From: Cladopsammia gracilis
Taxonomy: Eukaryota; Cnidaria; Anthozoa; Scleractinia; Dendrophylliidae
Direction of reading: 5' to 3'
Length of the DNA: 64,000 nucleotides
Assembly: GCA_022457155.1 (NCBI GenBank)
Contig: JAJGOT010000317.1
Location: forward strand, 930,001 to 994,000
Shown here in pieces: positions 1 to 11,253 of the stretch. Within the stretch, counting starts at the first letter, position 1. The number at the start of each line of letters is the position of its first letter. The translations under genes and the position numbers were made by a program. The notes beneath the pieces are model-generated. The model made no database searches. It saw only the letters and a program-made list of their open reading frames with translations, and was not told the DNA's origin.

Positions 1-1366
1 GGCTTGAAAGAATTAAAGAAAGGATATTTCCCGCATTTCTTCAACAAGAAATCAAATCAACTAAGAAAACCTTTCTTAGCATGGTATGAGGAAAGAGTAA
101 AAGAAAACTGTCTTTGACTTCCAGAAAAAGTTTATTGAATACTGTAGATCAGATGTATATATTCTAAGAAGATCTATGATGAAATTTAGAGAAGAATTTA
201 TAAATCTTGAAAATATAGATCCACTGCAATATATCACGATTGCGGCTGTTTGCATGGCAATATACAGGATCATTATTTGGAAGAAAAATCAGTGGCGGTT
301 GTGAAAAACCAATTAGAGCCAAAAAAGAAACATATTCACAAATATCTATTGCATGGTTGGATTTTATGGCGCAGAAACATGACTGGAATATTCAACATGC
401 ATTGAATGGCGGCGAAAAGAAATTATGGTTAGAAGACCAATATAGGGCGGTCGATGGTTTTTGCGAAGAAACAAATACAGTGTTGGAATTTCAAGGCTGT
501 TTCTGGCATGGTTGTGAAAAGTGTTTTGATGGGGCAACAATAAACACAAAGAATCAAATAGATATGGCAACACTGAAGAAAAGAACACTGGAGAAAAATG
601 CCAAAATAAGGGCTGCAGGATATAATTTGATAGAAGGTAAAGAATGCTTTTTGAAAAGAAATATTGAATTCAGATTATTCAAGAAATCTTGGAAACGGGA
701 TTGTGTTGAACCGTTGGATCCAAGAGATGCATTTTTTTGGTGGTCGAACAAATATAACCAAGCTAACTTATGATTTCAAAGAAAATGAATCAGGAGGATA
801 TGTGGATTTTGTGAGTCTTTATCCAACGGTTCAATACTTCAAGAAATATCCAAAAGGGCATCCAGTTAAAATTCTTGAGCCAGAAGAATTTGATCCAGAA
901 TGGTTTGGCTTTATCAAATGCAAAGTCATTCCACCAAAAGGCTTATATCATCCTGTGTTGCCACAAAAGATAATGTGCGGAAATGCAAAAAAATCTTCTG
1001 TTTCCACTGTGTCGAACATGGGCGGAAACAAAACAACAACGGTGCGATCATACAGTTGAAGAAAGAGCATTTATAGGAACATGGTGTTTGAATGAAATGC
1101 AAAAAGCTTTGGAGAAGGGATATAAGATTGAAAAGGTTATGAGGTGTGGCATTTCCCAGAAACAACACAAGATCTATTCAAAGAATATGTGAAAAAATTC
1201 ATGAAGGTAAAACTGGAAACATCCGCTTTGACAGTTGGAGAAGACTGTAAATATAAATCACAAGAGCATTTCAAAAGCGTTGTGAGAGAAAGATTAGGGA
1301 TTGAATTAGGTAAGATTGAATTTAATATCGTAAAAAGGGTTGTTGTTGTTCATCTTGGTGAACACA
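1..1366 (+). pseudogene. Protein-primed B-family DNA polymerase, N-terminal part (Polinton-like), frameshifted
   Basis: The reading begins outside the window and jumps frame several times (near 115, 250, 730, 1000-1040 and 1140), so this is a broken copy. Visible in order: an exonuclease III-like motif YCRSDV at about 139-156; a nuclease-like insert rich in Trp, His and Cys (EFQGCFWHGC, about 487-516); a DPRDAFFGGR-type linker near 720-750 where a T7 run breaks the frame; and palm motif A, DFVSLYPT, at about 804-828. Family knowledge: protein-primed DNA polymerases of Polinton/Maverick-type elements replicate the element's linear DNA. The 3' part resumes at 2408 after a Penelope-like insertion. 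No integrase, protease or capsid gene is recognisable nearby, so the rest of the element is lost or outside the window. Confidence 0.8.
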
Positions 1367-1388
1367 CTAGTAAAGAAGTATTTTTTCG

Positions 1389-2126
1389 TTTGTCTCACTC
1401 GCCTTCCTCGACACCGCAGTTTCAAGAGAACCCGACGGCCACCTCACCACCAGCGTATACAGGAAGCCCACACACACTGATCAATACTTAGCGTATGATT
1501 CACACCACCCGCAATCAGTAAAACGCGGTATTGTCAAGTGTCTTTACGAGCGCGCCAAACGTCTCGTAACGAAACCCTCTGTTATCTCCAAGGAGAAAAA
1601 ACATCTGTCATCTGTTCTTGTTTCTAATGGTTATCCTTTTTCTTTCTAGCAGAAACTTACCAAGACCAGAAAACCCAACACCAGTGCTGAGCCCACGACC
1701 GAGTTCATGTCTACTGCGGTTTTACCTTATGTCAAAGGTCTGTCCGAACAACTTCGCCGCTGCCTACAACAACAAGGCGTACGCGCTGTTTTCAAGTCGG
1801 AGACTACACTTAGATCACACCTAGTACGGCCTAAAGACGCTGTTGATCCGACTAAACAAGATGGCGTGGTTTACAGAATTCCCTGTGAATGCGGTAAAGT
1901 TTATATCGGCGAGACTGGAAGACCTATGCAAGACAGAATAACAGAGCATGACCGAGACATCCGATTCTTCCATACCCAGACCTCCGCCGTTTCAGAGCAC
2001 GCCAACAACACCGGACACCACCCGCTTTGGAATGAAGTAAAGTTTATTGATCGTGATCCTCATTGGTACACACGCAGGGTCAAAGAGGCGATCCACATAA
2101 GACTTAACCCTAACAACATCAACAGG

Positions 2127-2179
<53 letters not shown>

Positions 2180-2303
2180 CAACAGGAGAGCCGTACGACT
2201 ACGGACCGCCGAGGGAACAATTCGCCGAAACAACGAGGATCAAAATGCGCCAGTCACAACTGTTGAAAACCAACCAATCACAGCAGAGCATCGTGCTTCA
2301 TAA
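1389..2303 (+). pseudogene. PLE reverse transcriptase C-terminus plus GIY-YIG endonuclease (fragment)
   Basis: The fragment starts inside the RT thumb: FLDT at about 1408, then VYRKPTHTDQYL at about 1456-1491, a signature of Penelope-like RTs. The frame shifts near 1620-1700. From 1707 to 2303 one open frame holds a linker, then IPCECGKVYIGETGR at about 1881-1923, which is the GIY-YIG nuclease core with its upstream CxC pair. Downstream are the conserved EH of that fold (TEHDRD, about 1942) and HANNTGHH. In the family the RT copies the element RNA and the GIY-YIG domain nicks the target. All RT palm motifs are missing, so this copy cannot be autonomous. Confidence 0.8.
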
Positions 2304-2327
2304 GGTGACGCGTAACCAGTCGACCCC

Positions 2328-2371
2328 ATCGCCTGAAGAAGACTAGCAGTATGCAGTCGAAACGTCGCGAT
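2328..2371 (+). ncRNA. Hammerhead-type ribozyme motif at PLE 3' end
   Basis: In order: stem I strand ATCGC (2328-2332), core CTGAAGA (2333-2339, fits CUGANGA), stem II GACT/AGTC around a 10-nt loop, core GAAA (2359-2362), a minimal palindromic ACGT in place of stem III, the putative cleavage site after GTC (2366), and stem I return strand GCGAT (2367-2371). Penelope-like elements are known to carry hammerheads of this type in their terminal repeats. The A beside stem II and the very short stem III leave activity uncertain. Confidence 0.6.
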
Positions 2372-2407
2372 CCACATCGGAAGTGACTACATCGTGAGAC
2401 AAACGAA

Positions 2408-3145
2408 AAATACTTCTTTACTATTGAATATAATGCTGGAAAAAGAACCATTGCAAAAGCATGTCTGAATAGTCTATGGGGTAAGTTTGGACAAAGAAAC
2501 AATATGAAACAAAATAAATATGCCACTGAGCCAAAGGAATTTTATGCGATACTGTTGAATGATAAAATAGATAATCTGTTGATACATTTCATCAATGAAG
2601 ATATGGTGCAAATGACCTATGATTTGAAAGGACAGTTCATTGAAAATGCAAACTGCACCAATATATTTGTTGCTGCATTTACAACAAGCCATGCCAGAAT
2701 GATGCTATATGATGTGTTAGATACTCTTGGTGAACAAGTTTTGGGATTCGATACCGATAGTGCATGGTATGTGCAAAGACCAGGCGGAGTCACTGTTGAA
2801 ACAGGGGATATGTTTGGAGAATTAACAGATGAGTTAGGCGGCGATAAGATTGTGGATTGGTGTGGATCTGGGCCAAAGTCATATAGTTATGTGATAGGCA
2901 GAGGAAAGATAACATGTAAAGTCAAAGGCTTCCTCTTGAATCATGAAAATATTTGCCGGAAATGAAGAAAATCATAAATAAACAAAAGGAAAGAATCACA
3001 TTGGTTAATGAAAGACATAGCCAGAAATCCAAAGACAAAATAAGTTTTCAATGAATACCAGGAGAAGGATTTCAGATTCGTTTATGATAAGCGATGCTTT
3101 AATCGTATTGAAACCGGACTAGATACCATACCGTATGGATTTTAG
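2408..3145 (+). pseudogene. Protein-primed B-family DNA polymerase, C-terminal part
   Basis: This continues the polymerase after the PLE. Palm motif B (KACLNSLWGKFGQ) is at about 2455-2494 and motif C, DTDS, at about 2749-2760. The thumb stretch VDWCGSGPKSYSYV is followed by GKITCKVKGF. The open frame stops at 2965. A further frameshifted piece reading KDFRFVYDKR to TIPYGF and a stop (about 3064-3145) matches the usual C-terminal end of these enzymes, so the gene end is here. Catalytic residues survive but the frame does not. Confidence 0.8.
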
Positions 3146-3875
3146 GAAGTTTATGATCGCTAGAGGCAAGCAGTGAGGTAACCGTGGCTTTAGGGCGGGT
3201 TTGGAGACCGTAAAGAAGGCGCAGGTAGTTACCCTTAGGGTGGAGTGGAGATTGAGCTGTGGAGATTTAACGGTGCGTGCCGTATAGTGAAAACCATAAG
3301 ATTTCAAGGATGATTTAACGCTAGAGGCTAGCAGCAAGGGGCGCCGCTGGATTTTATGGTGGTTATTTTAGGGCCGCTGATTTTTAGCGGTGATTATTGT
3401 TTTGTTGTTAAAATTGACGGTGAGTGCCCTATAGTGCCCCCCCCCCCCATAACTACTGCGGCACCAGCGGCAAGGTTATTTACAAGAGAAATAAATGCAG
3501 CCTTCTCGAAAGGCTTACGTTCTCCGAGGTCGACTCTGTTGCATGTCGCCCTGCGAGAAGAGATCTGCTACTGGATGTTTCTTGAACATTGGGATAGCCC
3601 AATACCGTAGCGTGATGAACGTCATATTCAAGTTTCAGTAGCCACGGATGCAACCTATTCGCTTTTTATATAGTTTGGGGTAGGTTTGGGAGATTGTAAG
3701 GGTTGGGGTATTTGATTTATGGAATTGAGGTTTGTTGTAAGTGAGAATTGAAGTATATGGGAGTCATTGTAGAGTTTGTGAAATAAAGATGGACAGTATG
3801 GCTTGGGCGGCGCTGAGCAATATTATCCCCATATCTTATCTCAACTGAGCATGAATAAGAGTGTTATGAAATAGA
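3146..3875. other. Unannotated spacer after the polymerase
   Basis: There is no convincing coding frame. Two loosely similar G-rich segments (about 3160-3290 and 3300-3440) share wording such as CGGTG.GTGCC.TATAGTG, suggesting an old internal duplication. A run of C lies at 3437-3446. Confidence 0.4.
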
Positions 3876-4250
3876 TTACTTTTGATCCAAAACATCCTTT
3901 TCTTCTTGCAATTGTTTTACCTCCTCTTGTAACTTGACAATAATAGGATGCCATTTCAACACAACCTCTTCTACTCGGAAAAATATGTCATTTCCAGTGA
4001 TAACCTCTCCTGATTTTTCATTTTTGCGCCAAACCCCATATAATTCAAGAATTTCTTTAAGCAGAGTTTCTTGATTCGGTTTCCAATCATCAAAATGACA
4101 ACAATCGTCATACACCTTAACTTCAACTCCAAATGTTTGCTGTAATACTTGCATGGTCGATACCGTGAGCGAATCCACTACTCGATTGACTCGTTCCAAG
4201 AAATTCATTTTGTTTTTATTCAAACAGACAATGCAAATCTTGAGACCCAA
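3876..4250 (-). CDS. Hypothetical 124-aa protein with C-terminal coiled coil
   Basis: I do not recognise this protein. The frame could start at 4250 or at an internal Met near 4208 (MNFLERVNRVVDS). The last ~35 residues are Leu/Glu/Lys-rich with heptad spacing (KLQEEVKQLQEEKDVL), a probable coiled coil. It faces the polymerase remnant at a distance of ~700 bp and may be another gene of the same decayed element, because its AT-rich codon use resembles the polymerase. It could also be a chance open frame. No homology claim is made. Confidence 0.35.
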   Translation of the reverse strand: MGLKICIVCLNKNKMNFLERVNRVVDSLTVSTMQVLQQTFGVEVKVYDDCCHFDDWKPNQETLLKEILELYGVWRKNEKSGEVITGNDIFFRVEEVVLKWHPIIVKLQEEVKQLQEEKDVLDQK

Positions 4251-4477
4251 TCAGGGTGTGAATAGAGCGGGCACGTTTGGGCATGTCTATTGTTTCCATT
4301 GTTTCTGAATAACACAAAAGGTATAGGTAAGTAATTATTTGCCTATCCAAATGAGTATGCAGGAAATCCAAATTAGTATACAATAACGCAAAAGGAATAG
4401 GTAGTTGAGGTCATGAAAAGGCATTCCGTTTATTAATATTCATTAATAAGTTACCTATTCCAAATTACGTCATTGAC

Positions 4478-4537
4478 TAGGCACTTGCTGGGCACTTGCT
4501 AGGCACTTGCTAGGCACTTGCTAGGCACTTGCTAGGC
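4478..4537. repeat. 11-bp tandem repeat TAGGCACTTGC, ~5.5 copies
   Basis: Five consecutive units of TAGGCACTTGC (one with TG for TA) end in TAGGC. They lie just before a foldback element. Confidence 0.9.
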
Positions 4538-4585
4538 CGTAACGAGACTTAAATCTTATATATATATGGCTATATACTAACTAAT

Positions 4586-4728
4586 ATATCAAACATGAGA
4601 CACAGTGTTTCATCAGATTTCCAAACACCGCGAAGTGGGTTGAAAAACGAGGCGCAGCCGAGTTGGTTTTTCAACCCACTTCAAGGTGTTTGGAAATCTG
4701 ATGAATTACTGTGTCGAGTGTTTGATAT
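4586..4728. repeat. 143-bp foldback (MITE-like) element
   Basis: Arms of ~65 bp are inverted around about 4656. The outer end ATATCAAACA.GA pairs with the inverted copy ending TTTGATAT. The inner arm pairs GAAGTGGGTTGAAAAAC with its complement. No coding potential. Confidence 0.85.
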
Positions 4729-4809
4729 TACTTCTCAAACAAAATGATATTAGAAGGAGAAATTAAGGATGCAAAAATGAGGAGTGTTTTAACTGATTTC
4801 CAAACACTC

Positions 4810-4968
4810 CAGGGCCGTAGCCAGAAAAAAATAAAGACTGAGGCAATATCCATGGTTAAATTCCCCGTCTAGCTATTTAGGGTCTTTATGATGACTACGT
4901 TTAAACAAAACACTGGGATCATGACTGAGGCAAGTGCCTCGGTTTGCCGCATACTGGCTACGGCCCTG
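4810..4968. mobile_element. 159-bp MITE with CAGGGCCGTAGCCAG ends
   Basis: A perfect 15-bp terminal inverted repeat (CAGGGCCGTAGCCAG and its complement) bounds the element at 4810-4824 and 4954-4968. No coding capacity. Confidence 0.85.
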
Positions 4969-5267
4969 GACTCATTAAACATTAATTTCCTTTGTATTTT
5001 CGTCATGAATTGTTAATGAGTTCGAGAAGCCTGAAACAACTATCACGCATAGAAATCTAGAGCGAATAATCTAATTGTTTTAGTATAAATCAGCTAGACG
5101 TTCAAAATTTAAGAACAAGACAGGCTCGCGTTTTTATTGAAAAATGATAGAAGTAACAACCGCACACTGACAAACGCACACACTCACTTTCTACAACAGG
5201 ATAGTAGTGAGTAGCGTAGCCAATAAGAGAACAGCATTCGTGATAGTACGCTAGTAGATTTCTACTA

Positions 5268-6458
5268 AAACAAAATATTTTTCGAGTTATAACAATTTGA
5301 TGAAATTTCAGTGTCCCCCCGGAACAATACATTTCTAATAAAATCAACTCCCATGGTATTCGTTTTTAATTTTTTTTTTCAAATGAAGCTAAGAATTTGG
5401 TAAAGTGCTTATAAGTGTTGAAAAAAAATCACATGATTTTGAGTTTTGATTTTCTCCTCTAAAACTATAATTTAAGCGATGAAATAATTGTGACACACAA
5501 AACTAGGTTTAAGGTGCTAACAATGCTCGGTAAACTATGATTCTAGGTTTTTTTTGTTCTTGTTCTGCTCATCCAGGACAATGAATACAGTAAAATCCCG
5601 CGTAAAAGAACTTACAATTTTCCAGGTCAGGCTGAATAGGTTTTTATATATTTGATGCATAACACGAAATAAGCCTGTTCAGCTTTTTAAATATATAGGT
5701 TCTTATTTTTTCAAAGAGTGGTGCAGGTAATGAAATTTTAAATACAGATGTATAACATAGGTGTGGTGTAAAAGTTACTATACGGATGTGTGAAACATTA
5801 ATGTAATTTATTTCACATCAGTTTCTATGCAGTATTGTACTGCTGAACACTGACATTTTGTTGACAATTTTATTATACTAATAGAAATTAAGTTGAAAGG
5901 ATAAGTGCTGTTTCATATAAAGTCTGAAACAGTTTCATGAAAATATTTTTTGCAGTCAAGGAGTTTAATACCCTGAAACACATTTATCTGGAACTGTATC
6001 ACTGCCAAGCCTTCAGTCTTATTTCTCATTCTATAATTATAACTTGGCTACCAAATAAGAACCTTTTCCAAATTTCAGGAAATTGGTTCTTTTACAAATG
6101 GGTGTCTATATGACAATTTTCAGACTGTAGGTTCATTATATCCGCCAGGTTCTTATACGCGGATTTTACTCTATGCAACATATCTAGAATTACTGACTTA
6201 AAAAACCAACTCAAATTATATTTACCTAGGGTTGATACTTTTTTCTGGGCAAAGCGTTCTTTAAAATTCCAAATGTCATATCTCACCTAATATTTGTGAT
6301 ATCGACAAACTTTAAATTGAGGGTATACACGAGCCGATTTCCCGGAGCCTTCCCCTCCAATACTAACCCTCTTTCTCGTATCTTTTTATTTTAAGAACTT
6401 TGCAGCGGTTTCAAATTCCCGCGCACTTTTTTAAAATGCTTAAGCAGAGAAGAGTTAT
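5268..6458. repeat. Dispersed ~1.1-kb repeat, copy 1 (second copy 43530-44611)
   Basis: From AACAAAATATTTTTCGAG to AGAGAAGAGTTATT this tract matches 43530-44611 in the same orientation, with small indels. Both copies contain the same internal TIR element (5588-6171 here). The match ends at GAGTTATT, exactly where a 1.83-kb element starts in the other copy. Confidence 0.85.
5588..6171. mobile_element. ~584-bp TIR element, CAGTAAAATCCCGCGTA ends
   Basis: The left end CAGTAAAATCCCGCGTA.AAGAAC is inverted at the right end (GTTCTTATACGCGGATTTTACT). No open frame. The same element lies at 43775-44342. Confidence 0.75.
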
Positions 6459-7353
6459 TGTTTTACGTCACACCCTGGTAATTATCGCGCCGGGAGCTAG
6501 ACGACAGAAATCATTGTTCGCAGAAAGATTTTATATCGAGCAAAAGTTCCGATTCAGTGAATACATCATCATCATCAGTGAATACGAGCTGAAATGAACC
6601 TGAGCATCGAAAATGCGATATGCGTGTACCTCATTTCTCGCGTTGTTCCTGGATTTTGCCGAAAATTAAGAGCGTCCTATCGCAGAAACGTTGCGGTAGA
6701 AAATAACAATGTCGCAAACTCCGTTCCCGTAAGCGGACGCCCTCGGACACCCTCGGATACCCTCGGGAAGCAGAAAAACTGTCCGAAACTGTAGCTGGCC
6801 GCTTACGGGAATAATTCTCGTTAGAAGAGAATTCAAACAGGGTTTTGTCAGGGTGGCCGTAAGGAGACCTGTCCGCGTATGAGAATGTCCGCTCAGAGAG
6901 CTTCGACTGTATAAATTTATCTGAACAAAAACGATGTCAATTCAGAAGTCCGAAAGTCATACATTTCTTGAATGTGAAAGCGAAACTGTTTTTATCAGTA
7001 TGAAATAAACAAATCAATGCTGTTACAAAAATAATTCGGGGGCAATAAACTGATGGCGGTTGAAGTTACGACCACTTTACATTTACGCCTTATGAGGCGT
7101 AGATTTCACACTCGCTCTTAACCTGGTTAACACTTCTAGTTACATTAGCATAAACATAACAGCGCCTGTGTGCAGTGAAACGGGCCCAAGCTTACTGCAT
7201 AAGCGCAAACATAAGCATAAGGAGCAATCTTTGCGCATGTCAACGTGCGTTTTTACTTGACGCAAATTCGTATGTTTCCACTTATGCTTATGATGCTTAT
7301 GTTGCTGGTGCAAACTGGTGCAGCGGACGTTTTAATGTCCTAGATACGGCTCC
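6459..7353. other. Non-coding, MITE debris
   Basis: At 6727-6913 there is debris of a MITE with GTAAGCGGAC ends and a CTTCGACTGTAT terminus, related to the element at 14273-14841. At about 7120-7320 inverted CATAAGCATAAG and CTTATGCTTATG blocks mark a second MITE, echoed at about 9110-9170. No gene is supported. Confidence 0.5.
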
Positions 7354-7937
7354 GGGTAACGAGCATGTCGGGGTGTTAACCTTGAGCCAGCCCTGTTCGT
7401 AGACCTTGATTTTTTATTAAATTCGGTGGCAATCGAGATAAACAAAATAGGAGACGACTGTGCCTTCGAATGATCATTTATATATTTCCTTTGTTTAAAA
7501 TCAATACCTAAACATAACATAACGACTCAAGGCGGGATTTGTTTTAAGCAATCCAAAAACCCTCCACTCATCTCATGAATCCATGTTGTGGGATGTTTTG
7601 TAAATTTTTGGGTGATTTTTAGGTATTTTTGGGAGGAAATAGTTTTTCTCAAAGGATTTGTAAAATTTAGAGAAATAAGAAATATTGAAGATTTAGTGAA
7701 GTTTTAAAATTAGAATTTGTAGTTAATAATTAATATACGGACACCAAGTGAGTCTACTAGCAACCAGGGGTGCTCTTGTGTGGGTATCAACTGTCTCTAA
7801 AAATTTCATCCAAATTTAGGTAAAGCCCCGCCTTAAGCCATTTTCGTGCCCATGCCTCGCGCGCCCAAAAACTGGTACAATTGTGGAGTGTTTACTAACG
7901 CAAGAGACATCCTCACCATGAAATACACATTTCAGTA

Positions 7938-8045
7938 GGAGGTGGGGAAGGGGAGGAGGGGAAGGGGAGGTGGGAAGGGGAGGTGGGGAAGGGGAGGTGG
8001 GGAAGGGGAGGTGGGGAAGGGGAGGTGGGGAAGGGGAGGAGGGGT
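7938..8045. repeat. Purine minisatellite, ~14-bp unit GGAGGTGGGGAAGG
   Basis: About seven imperfect direct units lie on one strand. The purine-only strand is likely slippage-prone. The paralogous tracts near 9580-9610 and the complement at 51760-51790 have collapsed to plain G or C runs. Confidence 0.85.
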
Positions 8046-8780
8046 GTAGGCGTTTAATGTCACTGAATTTCCTCAGTTCTTTTTACCTTGCAAAAAAATT
8101 ACTCAATTCTTTTTAGTTACTCTAACCCAGCTACAAAGTGTACACCTGTTGCCTATACAACCAACAAGGGACTTATTTCAACTGAAAATTTCTACTTACG
8201 GCTTGCTCGCTAGTGTCTCTGTCCCTTTAACTTGTATATACTAGCTTTCATAAAAAGTTAAATAATAGACGAGTGAGACAAAGCTGTTTGTAATGAAAAT
8301 GGTCCTCCTCAAGTCTCTATCGCCAACTATGCCGTAAAAGTTCGTAAGTGACAAGGGATTACTTTCGGATTTAGCAACGTTTTGCTATCGCTACTTTCGG
8401 GGAGTCGCTAGTTTCAGGTAGCAAAACAATGTGTAGTATAATCGCCACATATGTAAAAATATAAACACAATTATTATTTGTGATTTTTGAGTAAATCAGT
8501 CTTTACCATGTAGCCTTTACTATACTGCATGATTTACAGTATAAAAGACAGCTGTTAAGGGTTCTTTGGAGTGAAGCATTGCTGGCGCTTCCTCAGATCC
8601 TTCTACAGTTGTTCCATTTTGTTTCAGTTCTTACAGAGATTCAGTTTACGTTTGGGGTTGTTTGCTATCGGGGGATCGTTACTGCCTGGGGGGGTGGGGG
8701 GGGGGGGGGTCGCTACTTTCGGGTAGAACTAACATCTGTAATAGCAGTCAAGAGACTGCAATACATGTGATTAAAATACT

Positions 8781-10382
8781 AAAAGTATTTACAAAGATTA
8801 TGATAAACCTATAGTTCTGTAATACTATGATCTAGTTTAGCCGTCCTTTAACCACTGCTAAGAAACACCCAAATAACGATAACTCGCCGAAATCACGTTC
8901 AATCGCCCCGAGGAGCAAACAAACAAAATAGAATACAACACAGCAACAGCGTAAGTCAACTTATTCACAAAACATTCGAATTTTTAAGTTTTAAAACAAA
9001 ACCGTTGCATTCCCATACAAACCTTTATCAATCCTGTAAATCGAATCTTTGTAACACAATACCGCTCATAAAGCAAGAGCCACGTCCCGGTTATCTGATA
9101 GTGAGCTTGGGCCGCCTGTGACTGGACGCAAATTCTTATGCTTATGTTGCTAGTGGAAACCAGGCTTTAAGGCAAAACTCGTACAACGGACATTCAGTAA
9201 TGTTTACGTCAGGGTGAACGTCTGACGTCAGAAGGCGTTGATCGGTTTTATTATATGCAACCGGCCCCTGGTATCGAGCATGTTCTTAGAGGGGTGGTGT
9301 GGGTTGGGGGGTTAGCCTTGAGCCTGTTCGTAAACCTTGATTTTTTATTCAAGTAGCAATGCATAAAGAAAACAGGAGACGACTAAGTCTTCGTAGAATG
9401 ATTTTTATACTTCCTTTGTTTAAAATCAATATCCTAAAAACAACTTAGACGTACAACTGTGTAGTATTATTTTATTATTCATGGTGACGAAATCCTCACC
9501 ATGAAATATACATAAAGTAATATGAATAGACGGTTGTATCACCATGCTGAGGAACGGGCAACGTTCCTCATGCTTTTTTATGGGGGGGGGGGGAGGGGGT
9601 GGGGGGGGGTAGCCTTTTCATGTCAGTTTTCTTAGTTTTCTACCTAGAAAAAGAATTAAATTACACTAACCACGCCTACAAAGTGCACACTTGTTACCTA
9701 TACGACCTACGAGGGGTTCAGTTCAACTGAACATTCCGACGGAGTCGGCTTGTTAGCCTAGTGTCCCCGTCACTTAACTATAATAATCAGAATAACTTTA
9801 TATCTGTGTCAAATGAAATAAGGTAGCCGAAGAAACTAAATCCTTCTACTAACAGGGTTACACAATAAAATTATCATAAACCTCGTTACGTTCGGATTTA
9901 GCAGTCTTTTACTATCGCTACTTTCGGGGAGTCGCTACTTTTTTCAGATAGCAAAAAAAAATCGTAACGTATATGGGCCGATTCATCTTAGTATAATCGC
10001 CAAATATGTAAAAATATAAACACAATTTGTATTGTGGTCCTTTGGAGTAAATTATTGCTGGTACTATCATTTTGTTTCATATAGAGATTACATTTACGTT
10101 TGGGGCTGTTACCATCGTGTCAAGAGATTGAATTACATGTGATTAAAATAACAAAACTATTTACAAGATTATGATAAGCCTATAGTAATAGTATGATCTA
10201 GTTTAGTTGTCCCTTTAACAGCGCTTTAAATATCGAAAAGACCTTTTGATCCAAGTGGTTGTCGCAAGGGAAGCACCCACTCTACGTACGCCCACAAGCT
10301 CCAGACTTCTCTCCGACAGTTTGCATGCCGAATGCTTTGCAAGCAAAACGGAAGTTTGTTTTGCCTTTTATCTGTTGCGCAG
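8781..10382. other. Non-coding; repeats the 7354-8780 segment
   Basis: 9274-10230 is a diverged direct copy of 7354-8780, sharing CCTTGATTTTTTATT, GGAGACGACT and TTTCGGGGAGTCGCTA. G-runs lie at 9583-9609. No open frame worth calling. Confidence 0.5.
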
Positions 10383-11253
10383 TTACACTGTAGTTTCCTG
10401 AAGACGAGTTGGCTTCCTGGATCTGATCCATGAAGTCAAGCCTGTTAAGCCACCAATAACATATAACAGCACAGTTTTCATGATATCGTCTGCAGTCTCC
10501 CTTCCATAGAATGACTGCCCAGCTAAAACCGCGAGTATAACCAGCGAACAAACACCACAAAAACAAACTACACATATGATGAAATGCGTAAAGTGACAAC
10601 ATTTGTTTACCTCAAAAATCTTTTGAAATAAGTACGTTAAGGCAGCGACAAAGAAACAGACTATTAACAGCACAGCTAAACCCCATGTTGGATTTATCAT
10701 AATGCCGATCACTAGCCAGCAAAAATAGTGGGTACTTAAGTTTGCAGAGATTCCTATGATGACTTTCAGAAGGCTGTAACATGGCATTGAGCAACGGTCA
10801 GAGGATTTGAAGACTTTAAAACAACCAAATACTGCACCTTCAAAAACCAAGAACCCGAGAATATAATAAATATCAGTTGGGGCATTTCCAGATGCAGAAA
10901 CTACAATTACATACACTAAAATCCCAGTCTCTGTGCCAAAGAGGAGGCAGCATGAACACATTATAGAGCTCGCCAAGGGTTCTTGCCGTGTGAACCGCTT
11001 GGAACGGCGTTTTAACACATCCAAAATTACAAAGGCTAAATACGGACCAGCTGGGAGTACAAATATAAACGAACACCACATAATTGCTTTTAGTTTTATA
11101 TACGAACTGCGTCCTGTGGCCGTTATGTCTGGTTTGTGTCCCTCTATAACACACTCTGCCGTATTCAGTCTTGGATCCCGTATTCCTGGACTCACGGCCA
11201 AGTCTTGGAGCTGAAATAAAAAAAAATTGGGAGCGTTCCTCTAAATAGTACAT

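Larger units (their letters stand above)
1368..2423 (+). mobile_element. 5'-truncated Penelope-like element inserted in the polymerase
   Basis: The insertion interrupts the polymerase between the region before palm motif B and motif B itself. It keeps only the RT thumb and the GIY-YIG endonuclease of a Penelope-like element, followed by a short 3' region with a hammerhead-like motif. A ~30-bp inverted repeat marks both ends (1368-1398 and 2394-2423), and the outer half of it is polymerase-side sequence. Weakly similar ATTGAAT.TAAT segments at about 1316-1339 and 2423-2446 may be a decayed target duplication. Confidence 0.75.

Noticed and set aside
111..240. Small minus-strand frame (76-273) at the window start
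   Set aside because: Antisense to the polymerase exonuclease region, where the plus strand gives recognisable motifs.
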